From contig CAKSLR010000075.1 of NCBI GenBank assembly GCA_934467435.1, positions 1 to 6,270 of the forward strand: DNA of 6,270 bases, given 5' to 3'. This DNA is from an uncultured Eubacteriales bacterium. Its GTDB lineage: Bacteria > Bacillota > Clostridia > Oscillospirales > CAG-272. This document shows positions 1 to 4,470 of this stretch, piece after piece. A model generated the notes under the pieces. The model saw nothing but the letters and a program-made list of their open reading frames with translations. It was not told the origin of the DNA and did not search any database. Position 1 is the first letter of the stretch. Each line of letters begins with the position of its first letter. The translations under genes and the position numbers were made by a program.

Positions 1-55
1 GAGCAACTGACTCTTAATCAGTGGGTCCGGGGTTCGAGTCCCCGAAGGTGCACCA
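1..55 (+). tRNA. tRNA-Lys (anticodon CUU), 3' portion; 5' end outside window
   Basis: This is the 3' part of a tRNA cut by the window edge. Visible parts are the 3' half of the D stem (GAGC, 1-4), a 5-bp anticodon stem ACTGA/TCAGT (6-10/18-22) around the loop CTCTTAA with anticodon CTT at 13-15, a 5-nt variable loop (23-27), and a T arm with stem CGGGG/CCCCG around TTCGAGT (28-44). The 3' acceptor strand AAGGTGC follows, then discriminator A52 and an encoded CCA (53-55). CUU reads lysine AAG codons. The first ~21 nt (5' acceptor strand and D-arm 5' half) lie upstream of base 1. Confidence 0.95.
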
Positions 56-63
56 AACCGGAG

Positions 64-106
64 TAAAACGAACCTGAGAGAAAATCTTGAGTTCGTTTTA
101 TTTTAT
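64..106 (+). terminator. Intrinsic terminator of the tRNA-Lys transcript
   Basis: A perfect 10-bp inverted repeat TAAAACGAAC (64-73) / GTTCGTTTTA (91-100) is followed by TTTTAT. It begins 8 nt after the tRNA CCA end. The stem is AT-rich and the loop is 17 nt, so it is a weaker terminator than the next one. Confidence 0.7.
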
Positions 107-114
107 ACAAGAGA

Positions 115-143
115 TTGTTTTGGACTAAAAATCAAACGATAAA
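115..143 (+). promoter_or_regulatory. Weak sigma-A promoter candidate between the two terminators
   Basis: TTGTTT (115-120), a 17-nt spacer and GATAAA (138-143) each match 4 of 6 consensus bases. Transcription would start near 150, only about 10 nt before the terminator stem at 160. If real, it would act with that terminator as an attenuator for the gene-free stretch downstream. A chance match is quite possible. Confidence 0.22.
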
Positions 144-159
144 AACATTACAACGTTTA

Positions 160-187
160 ACCGAGTGTTCTGCACACTCGGTTTTTC
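160..187 (+). terminator. Strong intrinsic terminator
   Basis: Perfect 9-bp stem ACCGAGTGT (160-168) / ACACTCGGT (174-182) with a 5-nt loop, running straight into a T tract (182-186). No A tract precedes the stem, so it works on the plus strand only. It is the second terminator after the tRNA. Confidence 0.88.
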
Positions 188-611
188 TATGCTGTTTTGC
201 CGTCCGATTTATCGCCTTTCGTCTGCGTTTGTAGCACAGTGAAAACCAAAAGTCAATGACAAAAATTTTTACTTAGAACGTGAAATTGCCGACTACTACG
301 TAAAATTTTTTTGCTAGTCGTTGACTTCCTGTTAACCAACTACAAGGTAAAAAACTTCTATCTTTTCCCGGTGCTACTTCCGTTTTTGCCGAAAGGTAAG
401 GAAATCCTAGGCAAAATCTGGATAGCGATACGGCTATTTCGTCAGAAAACGTACTAAGCCGAGGGGTTTCTCTGCCTTGTCGTCGTGCGGTGATTTTTTG
501 TGTTCAGATCCACGCGATGATAGCTGATAAACAGGCAAAGTCTTCTTCACCGGATTCTCCGCGGAAAGATCCTTATGTTTCTCTGGCAAAAACCTATATC
601 GTTAAATGCCC
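188..611 (+). ncRNA. Gene-free structured stretch; candidate non-coding RNA of unknown class
   Basis: No convincing coding sequence exists on either strand, but a consistent set of pairings is visible. A long arm nests TTGTAG/CTACAA (229-234/340-345), ACAG/CTGT (236-239/329-332), a 10-bp helix 251-260/317-326 with one U-G pair, and TTTTAC/GTAAAA (267-272/300-305). Local hairpins follow: TTTTGCC/GGCAAAA (384-390/410-416), ATAGC/GCTAT (422-426/433-437) and GGATT/GATCC (552-556/568-572). GTTTTTGCC (382-390) could alternatively pair at long range with GGCAAAAAC (585-593), and a second TTTTGCC lies at 195-201. I do not recognise it as RNase P, tmRNA, SRP, 6S or T-box. Large ornate RNAs of the ROOL/GOLLD type are known to sit near tRNA genes and have comparable size, but I see no specific match. 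Strand and exact ends are guesses; degenerate DNA is the alternative. Confidence 0.35.
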
Positions 612-666
612 GTAATCCTCGGATTTTTGATTTCAACTGCAAATTCAAAAATCAAAAGGGGATTAC
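612..666 (+). promoter_or_regulatory. Large hairpin sequestering a ribosome binding site
   Basis: The outer stem is GTAATCC (612-618) / GGATTAC (660-666). The inner stem is GATTTTTGA (622-630) / TCAAAAATC (645-653), extended by TTT/AAA (631-633/641-643) with one bulged T644 and a 7-nt loop. The 3' side of the outer stem contains two bases of the GGGG (658-661) that serves as Shine-Dalgarno for the ATG at 670. No T tract follows, so it is not a terminator. Its placement suggests translational control of the leader ORF and the coupled downstream gene (inference). Confidence 0.5.
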
Positions 667-669
667 AAA

Positions 670-717
670 ATGAGCTGGACTAATGCTTATTCAGCTTTGA
701 AGGAGAAAATTCTATGA
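670..717 (+). CDS. Short leader ORF (15 aa), overlapping the DUF2975 remnant start
   Basis: ATG at 670 opens a 15-codon frame reading MSWTNAYSALKEKIL, ending in a TGA (715-717) that overlaps the next gene's ATG (714-716) as ATGA. It has a plausible ribosome binding site, AAAAGGGG (654-661), 8 nt upstream, which lies partly in the hairpin at 612-666. Such overlap usually means translational coupling, so this may be a leader peptide or the remaining tail of a lost upstream gene. No family is recognisable at this length, and the partner gene is now broken. Confidence 0.3.
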   Translation: MSWTNAYSALKEKIL

Positions 718-1235
718 AAACCCTGCAAGCCATTCAAAAAACTAAAACGTATTTCGGGTCCTGACCGGGGTGGCTTTTGTTTTTTGCGTTGTCGGTACGG
801 TGGTATCCGGCGTCGGTGCTTTGTGCGCAGTGGCACAGTGGCACGGCGGAACCATCTTCAGCCTGTTCGGCGAGCCGATTCGGCTTTTTGCCGAAGGAAC
901 CGACCTTGCTCGGAAATCGTTGGAACGGTTAGCCATGACTTTTATGTTGACTGCCGAGGCAAATTCTTTTCGCCCTGACGCGCGGGTGTCTTAAGGCGGA
1001 ATTGGCAGATGGCACGCCATTTACAAGGGGCGGCGCGGATCGCCTCCGAAAAATCGGTATCCGGTTCATTTATATTCCCCTCATCGCCGTTTCCGCGTCG
1101 GCGGCGGTTGCCGTCTGGCAGGTGTGAAGAATCTCGGAGGTGTCAGCAACTTCCTATACCTTTGACGCGGCACGCGCGGTATATGGCATCGTTCGCGCGG
1201 AATGGCAGCGCCGAAAAGAAGAACTCTTGCCCTAA
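714..1235 (+). pseudogene. DUF2975-like membrane protein, broken by frameshifts and a stop
   Basis: ATG 714 follows AGGAG (701-705) by 8 nt and starts MKTLQAIQKTKTYF, then the frame stops at 762. The protein continues one base off from 755 (RVLTGVAFVFCVVGTVVSG, the first membrane segment) to about 961, then returns to the original frame with ILFALTRGCLKAEL, ADGTPFTRGGADRLRKIGIR and a second membrane segment near IYIPLIAVSASAAVAVW. An in-frame TGA lies at 1125-1127, after which the same frame runs to TAA 1233-1235 ending RRKEELLP. The DGTPFT plus RLRKIG signature and the helix layout are those of DUF2975, a small multi-helix membrane family of unknown function (moderate confidence). The last membrane helix expected before the charged tail appears missing, perhaps deleted. 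The indels sit at GGG (756-758) and AAA (961-963), so sequencing error could explain them, but not the TGA. Confidence 0.65.
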
Positions 1236-1243
1236 TATCTCGC

Positions 1244-1281
1244 AAAAAAGGCACGGCAGAAAAATCTGCCGTGCCTTTTTT
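1244..1281. terminator. Bidirectional intrinsic terminator
   Basis: Perfect 11-bp stem GGCACGGCAGA (1250-1260) / TCTGCCGTGCC (1265-1275) with an AAAA loop, preceded by A6 (1244-1249) and followed by T6 (1276-1281). It works on both strands. It ends the minus-strand spore operon 67 nt after its last stop codon and the plus-strand DUF2975 remnant 8 nt after its stop. Confidence 0.93.
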
Positions 1282-1302
1282 GTGGGGAATCTTGCCGCGG
1301 CG

Positions 1303-1324
1303 TTGCCCGCCGTGCGGCGGGCAA
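1303..1324. other. GC-rich 9-bp hairpin in the 3' UTR of the spore operon
   Basis: Perfect stem TTGCCCGCC (1303-1311) / GGCGGGCAA (1316-1324) with a 4-nt loop, between the last coat gene (stop at 1349) and the terminator. No T tract lies on either side, so it is unlikely to terminate alone. A 3' mRNA-stabilising or RNase-blocking stem is plausible (inference). Confidence 0.5.
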
Positions 1325-1348
1325 ATGCTGCGGGAGTGCCGTTATTTT

Positions 1349-1630
1349 TCAGCCCTTGCAACTTTCGCAGAAGGAACCGTACTTCTGCTTTGCCTGCTGC
1401 AGTTTGTTTTCTTCAGCTTTTTCCACCGGGTACCAGCCGCGGGTGTTCATTTCTTCCCACACCTCGTGCTGAATCCGGTGCTCATCGTTCAGAATGTTTA
1501 AAAACAGGTTCTTCACTTCCGGCGTTGCGGCTTCATTGACATAGGTGTTATATTCTCCCGTGATATATTTCTGGGAGGTCAGGGCATCGTCCATACGTTC
1601 TTTTTCTGTCAGTTTCTTGTTTTCGTTCAT
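1349..1630 (-). CDS. CotF-like spore coat protein, 93 aa
   Basis: A small, charged, all-helical protein. Residues about 13-75 (RMDDALTSQKYITGEYNTYV ... FLNILNDEHRIQHEVWEEM ... RGWY) match the CotF spore-coat family pattern: a helical pair with conserved acidic/His residues followed by a G-W/Y-Y motif. CotF-type proteins are structural components of the clostridial and bacillar spore; no enzymatic role is expected. The ATG at 1630 has AAGGAG 8 nt upstream, and the gene begins 12 nt after the stop of the 61-aa gene, so it is the third gene of the operon. It is odd in ending with two cysteines (CESCKG) after a Gln/Lys-rich segment, which could allow disulfide cross-linking or metal binding in the spore (inference). 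Family assignment is fairly sure, function in detail is not. Confidence 0.78.
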   Translation of the reverse strand: MNENKKLTEKERMDDALTSQKYITGEYNTYVNEAATPEVKNLFLNILNDEHRIQHEVWEEMNTRGWYPVEKAEENKLQQAKQKYGSFCESCKG

Positions 1631-1642
1631 TTTATTTTCTCC

Positions 1643-1828
1643 TTATTTCAGATGGGAATAGAGCATATCGAAGTGCTGCTGATGCTGTGCGGCGATCTGC
1701 TCATATTTGTTTTTCAGCGGGGCATCCTGTGTGTTTGCCGCAAAATCCTTATACTTGTTTACCAACAGTTCTTCCGCTGCGAGGAGGTCAGACAGGGATG
1801 AGAGTTCTTTCGCTGTGATTTGTGCCAT
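1643..1828 (-). CDS. Small CotF-like spore protein, 61 aa
   Basis: A two-helix protein of 61 residues. Helix 1 contains LSSLSDLLAAEELLVNKYKD and helix 2 APLKNKYEQIAAQHQQHFDM, ending LYSHLK. The E-E-L-V-x-K-Y-K and H-Q-x-H-F-D pattern is typical of the short clostridial spore coat/CotF-type proteins, shorter than the classical CotF domain protein. The start at 1828 has AAAGGAG 7 nt upstream. The gene sits 12 nt after the helical-bundle gene and 12 nt before the 93-aa CotF-like gene, with nearly identical ribosome binding sites, so the three are one transcript. The two CotF-like genes may descend from a duplication, as both keep an acidic helix followed by a His-containing helix (inference). 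Confidence 0.72.
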   Translation of the reverse strand: MAQITAKELSSLSDLLAAEELLVNKYKDFAANTQDAPLKNKYEQIAAQHQQHFDMLYSHLK

Positions 1829-1840
1829 GGTTTTTCTCCT

Positions 1841-2272
1841 TTATATATATTTTTGCATCCGCTTGACGTTATCCTGCTCGAAATCAATCACGCGCTGGCA
1901 GAGGGTTGCCGCCTCTTCCGTTCCGCTCTGTTCCCGCAGGCGATTCAGTCGGCGCCGCATATCCAGTATGCTCAGATTGGAGCCGTTTATCATCAGTTCC
2001 GCAATATGCGCCGGGGAAGAATCGAACATGGTATGCATGGTCATGCCGATATGCGCCGGCAGACGGGATACGGTCGAACGATCCTTCACTTCCTCGTTCA
2101 CCCCGTTCAGGTACTCTTTCGCCATTTTGAAAAAGTGGCAGTAGCCCGACATGTGCAGTGCCATATCGTGCCGGAGCCGTTCGTTGTGTACCTTCGGCAT
2201 CAGACGGGTAATGGCATCATAACCGACATCCGTGCTTTTATAAAGGTCTTTGTAAAATTCCAGTTCGTTCAT
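1841..2272 (-). CDS. Helical-bundle (ferritin-like) spore-associated protein, 143 aa
   Basis: Predicted to be almost entirely alpha-helical, with four main helices near residues 3-25, 30-57, 86-97 and 118-142. Conserved-looking stretches are LRHDMALHMSGYC (33-45), PAHIAELMINGSNLSILDMR (87-106) and the C-terminal IDFEQDNVKRMQKYI. The layout resembles small ferritin-like four-helix proteins of spore formers, but a full E-ExxH diiron site is not evident, so an oxidase function should not be assumed. I chose ATG 2272 rather than the upstream in-frame ATG at 2329 because 2272 has AAAGGG 8 nt upstream and the sigma-G type promoter's -10 (2306-2312) lies downstream of 2329. It is first in the operon with two CotF-like genes, suggesting a structural or protective spore role (inference). 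Confidence 0.65.
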   Translation of the reverse strand: MNELEFYKDLYKSTDVGYDAITRLMPKVHNERLRHDMALHMSGYCHFFKMAKEYLNGVNEEVKDRSTVSRLPAHIGMTMHTMFDSSPAHIAELMINGSNLSILDMRRRLNRLREQSGTEEAATLCQRVIDFEQDNVKRMQKYI

Positions 2273-2305
2273 ACGCGCGCCCTTTCTTTTCGCTTTCTGT
2301 ATGCG

Positions 2306-2335
2306 TATTATGGAACGATCACTTACCATTTATTC
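2306..2335 (-). promoter_or_regulatory. Sigma-G (forespore) promoter of the spore operon
   Basis: On the minus strand, GAATA (2331-2335), an 18-nt spacer and CATAATA (2306-2312) fit the Bacillus sigma-G consensus GMATR-N18-CATNMTA at every defined position. The predicted start near 2299 gives a leader of about 27 nt before the ATG at 2272. It implies late expression inside the forespore, consistent with CotF-like products. Sigma-F recognition may overlap. Confidence 0.75.
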
Positions 2336-2344
2336 ACAGAAATC

Positions 2345-2373
2345 TTGATTTTTTTCGGCGATTGTGTTATACT
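2345..2373 (+). promoter_or_regulatory. Sigma-A promoter of the flavin reductase-smpB unit
   Basis: TTGATT (2345-2350), a 17-nt spacer and TATACT (2368-2373), with an extended -10 TGT at 2365-2367. It lies back-to-back with the sigma-G promoter: the two -35 elements are 9 bp apart. Predicted start is near 2380, giving a leader of about 58 nt. Confidence 0.8.
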
Positions 2374-2437
2374 GTCTCAGTGTAAGGCTTTTGCGCATAT
2401 TCTAAAAGTATCGAACGGAAAGGGGGGGGCTATTTTC

Positions 2438-2947
2438 GTGTTTTGTGAAATCGAACCGGCAGACCTGGAGATGCGCCCGTTTGCGCGCATCGGTGGGGAT
2501 TGGATGCTGCTGACTGCCGAAAAGCCGGATGGCAGCGTCAACTGCATGACCGCTTCCTGGGGCGGTGTGGGGGTTCTTTGGGGAAAGCCGGTGCTTTATT
2601 GCTTCATCCGCCCGCAACGCTATACCCACCAATTCAGCGAGGAAGGGAATCGGCTGAGCGCCTGCTTCTTTCCCGCCGCGTATCACAAGGTCCTTTCGTT
2701 CTGCGGAAAGGTGAGCGGACGGGATACGGACAAAATCCGGGAGAGTGGGCTGACCCTTTTCCGCACGGCGGCGGGGGTTTATTATAAAGAGGCGGACCTT
2801 GTATTCCTTGGGCGGAAACTGTACGCCGACCGCCTGCATTCCGCGTGCTTTACCGAACCGGCGGTGGCAGAGAAAAACTATGCTGCCGGGGATTATCATA
2901 CGGCTTACGTCTATGAGATTGAAAAGATTCTGCAAAAGACGTCCTGA
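2438..2947 (+). CDS. Flavin reductase family protein, 169 aa
   Basis: A small FMN-binding split-barrel protein (flavin reductase domain). Family marks are DWMLLTA (21-27), [17 protein letters not shown] (35-51), [10 protein letters not shown] (57-66), a conserved Cys in [10 protein letters not shown] (87-96), ESGL (102-105), and the C-terminal [14 protein letters not shown]. Members bind FMN and use NAD(P)H or act as flavin-dependent reductases; the substrate cannot be told from sequence. No signal peptide, so cytosolic. The start is GTG 2438, giving MFCEIEP before the family core at [10 protein letters not shown], preceded by AAA plus eight G's (2422-2429). The family is usually 160-190 aa, so it is full length. 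The smpB ATG follows after 14 nt, so both share the promoter at 2345; linkage to smpB is probably only co-transcription. Confidence 0.85.
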   Translation: MFCEIEPADLEMRPFARIGGDWMLLTAEKPDGSVNCMTASWGGVGVLWGKPVLYCFIRPQRYTHQFSEEGNRLSACFFPAAYHKVLSFCGKVSGRDTDKIRESGLTLFRTAAGVYYKEADLVFLGRKLYADRLHSACFTEPAVAEKNYAAGDYHTAYVYEIEKILQKTS

Positions 2948-2961
2948 GAGAGGAAGAAAAT

Positions 2962-3438
2962 ATGACGCAAAAAGAAAACGGGCACAAGCTGATTGCCGAG
3001 AATCGTAAGGCGCGCCACGATTATTTTGTTGTGGAAGTATATGAAGCGGGAATTGCGCTTTACGGTACGGAGGTCAAGTCGCTGCGCCGCGGCACGGTGA
3101 ATCTGAAGGATTCCTATTGCTCGATCGATAAAGGGGAGATTTTTGCCTCCGGCATTCACATCAGCCCTTATGAGCAGGGGAACATTTTCAACCGCGATCC
3201 GCTGCGGGAGAAAAAACTGCTGCTGCATAAGCGGGAGATTCTGAAATTGATGGGTCTGGTGGCACGGGAAGGGTATACGCTGGTTCCGCTCTCGCTTTAT
3301 TTTTCCGGCGCCCATGTCAAAGTGGCGCTCGGGCTTTGCAAAGGCAAAAAGAATTATGATAAGCGGGATGCCGCCGCCGAACGGACGGCAAACCGCCAAA
3401 TGGAGCGGATCACAAAGGGGGATCGCTCGGATTTTTGA
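2962..3438 (+). CDS. smpB: SsrA (tmRNA)-binding protein SmpB, 158 aa
   Basis: SmpB binds tmRNA and brings it to stalled ribosomes in trans-translation, which tags and releases incomplete proteins. Family features are complete: [11 protein letters not shown] (12-22), the oligonucleotide-binding beta barrel with [15 protein letters not shown] (28-42) and NLKDSY (47-52), [17 protein letters not shown] (77-93), LVPLSLYF (107-114), [17 protein letters not shown] (119-135), and a basic tail that becomes helical in the ribosomal A site. Length is typical. The ATG at 2962 follows AGGAAG by 5 nt. The gene's last 29 bp overlap the 3' end of the convergent AraC gene. The tmRNA gene ssrA, sometimes found just downstream of smpB, is not in this window. 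Confidence 0.97.
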   Translation: MTQKENGHKLIAENRKARHDYFVVEVYEAGIALYGTEVKSLRRGTVNLKDSYCSIDKGEIFASGIHISPYEQGNIFNRDPLREKKLLLHKREILKLMGLVAREGYTLVPLSLYFSGAHVKVALGLCKGKKNYDKRDAAAERTANRQMERITKGDRSDF

Positions 3439-4300
3439 GGCTCTTTTCCAATTCCGCGCGGTAAGCACGGGGAGAAATCCCGACTTCCTTGCGGAATTGC
3501 CGGCTGAAATACAGGGGGTCACTGTAAGAGAGGGCAAGTGCGATCTCGGAGATGTTGAGGTCGCTCCCGCGCAGCAGGCGGCGCGCTTCCCGCATTTTCA
3601 CGTTTTGCAGATAGCGGCAGGGCGGCATGCCTGTCACTTCACGGAAGAGCCGCTCAAATCGATCCCGCCCGACATGCAGCGCAGCGGCGTATTGTTCCAT
3701 ATCATGCGGGGCATCGGGGTTTCGCTGCATCGCGGCGGCAATGCGGAAGATCGTGTTGCGCCGCTCCCACTCGCCTGCGCCACGCGCCTCTTGCTCTGCC
3801 GTGCGGGAGAGGCGGCAGAGCAGAACGGAAAGCCAGGCGGCGCTGTGCACCCGAAAGTTTTCCCGGCGAACCTGGAATTCTTCGGTCAGGTGGAAAAAGG
3901 CATCCGCCGCGTCACTTCCCGCGCCGTGAAAAACGCCGCCCCGGGAAAAGCCGAGTGTAGCGAGCAGCGCGGCGGCGCCTGTCCCTTTGAAGTGAACCCA
4001 GTCGTACTGGTTTTCGTCTTTTTCGTAAAGGGTGTATTTCTGTGCTTCACCGGGATAGTACAGCGAGAAATCGCCCGGTTGCAGAAGATACGTGGTGTCC
4101 CCGTGGGTGACGTAGCAGCGCCCTGCATTGAGAGAGATGATATGGTAATCCTCCCGCCCGTCCGGGCGCAGGCAGGTGTAGTCACTACGAATACCGGCAC
4201 GGGTGCCGACACTTTGCGTTCCGGCACCGCAAACGTACAGGTAGTCGCCGGTCACTGCGCGGTCGGTACGGTGATTTTCGTTATCGCGATAAAATATCAT
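3410..4300 (-). CDS. AraC/XylS family transcriptional regulator, 296 aa
   Basis: An N-terminal cupin-type sugar-sensing domain (about 50-115, with [38 protein letters not shown] and YDWVHFKG) and a C-terminal AraC double helix-turn-helix (about 185-285). The first HTH is [20 protein letters not shown] (201-220) and the second [20 protein letters not shown] (248-267), followed by the conserved GISPRAYR. The order is that of Firmicute sugar-utilisation activators. I chose ATG 4300: it follows AAGGAGG and lies about 20 nt after the predicted transcription start, whereas an upstream in-frame ATG at 4384 lies above the promoter. It is divergent from the GH4 gene, 170 bp away, and is most likely its regulator (inference). 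Its 3' end overlaps smpB by 29 bp with no terminator between them. Confidence 0.92.
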   Translation of the reverse strand: MIFYRDNENHRTDRAVTGDYLYVCGAGTQSVGTRAGIRSDYTCLRPDGREDYHIISLNAGRCYVTHGDTTYLLQPGDFSLYYPGEAQKYTLYEKDENQYDWVHFKGTGAAALLATLGFSRGGVFHGAGSDAADAFFHLTEEFQVRRENFRVHSAAWLSVLLCRLSRTAEQEARGAGEWERRNTIFRIAAAMQRNPDAPHDMEQYAAALHVGRDRFERLFREVTGMPPCRYLQNVKMREARRLLRGSDLNISEIALALSYSDPLYFSRQFRKEVGISPRAYRAELEKSLKNPSDPPL

Positions 4301-4325
4301 GGGAGGGGAACCTCCTTTTTTCTTT

Positions 4326-4354
4326 AGTGTAGCATGAAAGAAAAGAAAAAACAA
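4326..4354 (-). promoter_or_regulatory. Sigma-A promoter of the AraC-type gene
   Basis: On the minus strand TTGTTT (4349-4354), a 17-nt spacer and TACACT (4326-4331) with TGC just upstream of the -10. Start expected near 4319, giving a leader of about 20 nt and supporting the ATG at 4300. Confidence 0.72.
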
Positions 4355-4395
4355 GGGAGATACCGGTTTTATCCATGTTTTCACCGAAAAAAGAT

Positions 4396-4426
4396 ATTAC
4401 AATCTGCGTGCAGCGGGTGCTATAAT
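4396..4426 (+). promoter_or_regulatory. Promoter of the GH4 gene; perfect extended -10, poor -35
   Basis: TATAAT (4421-4426) is preceded by TGC (4418-4420), a consensus extended -10. The -35 region holds only ATTACA (4396-4401, 19-nt spacer) or TTACAA (4397-4402, 18-nt spacer). A perfect -10 with a weak -35 is what one expects of a promoter needing an activator such as the divergent AraC protein. CTGC-GT-GCAG (4404-4413) is a small palindrome inside the spacer. Confidence 0.75.
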
Positions 4427-4470
4427 GGAGTTACCCCGGGAAAATCACTATTGAAAACAAGGAGCGTGTT

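Noticed and set aside
1..55. tRNA-Lys 3' end as a phage or island attachment site
   Set aside because: No integrase or phage gene is present and no second copy of the tRNA 3' sequence occurs in the window. An element beginning downstream cannot be excluded, but nothing supports it.
517..615. A 32-codon plus-strand ORF beginning MIADKQAKSSSPDSPR
   Set aside because: No ribosome binding site before the ATG, no recognisable family, and it crosses the hairpin at 552-572 and the pairing segment at 585-593. A chance frame in the gene-free stretch is more likely.
188..670. CRISPR array or tandem repeats in the gene-free stretch
   Set aside because: TTTTGCC recurs (195, 384) and short A/T runs repeat, but there are no regularly spaced direct repeats of 20 or more bases.
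2273..2329. Upstream in-frame start at 2329 for the 143-aa helical-bundle protein
   Set aside because: No ribosome binding site, and the sigma-G type promoter lies across this segment, so the added 19 residues would not be on the transcript.
1820..2437. Long plus-strand frame continuing upstream of the flavin reductase gene
   Set aside because: It is antisense to the helical-bundle gene and spans the sigma-A promoter; family similarity begins only after GTG 2438.
3439..4327. Long plus-strand frames across the AraC gene
   Set aside because: They are antisense shadows in GC-rich coding DNA; the minus-strand frame carries clear cupin and AraC domains.
4301..4384. 28-residue N-terminal extension of the AraC protein from ATG 4384, with a hydrophobic stretch
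   Set aside because: It looks like a signal or membrane segment, but the predicted promoter at 4326-4354 and the AAGGAGG before 4300 make it untranslated leader and promoter DNA.
3439..4470. tmRNA gene expected near smpB
   Set aside because: No alanine-tRNA-like ends or tag-coding segment seen; this interval is filled by the AraC gene and the divergent promoters.
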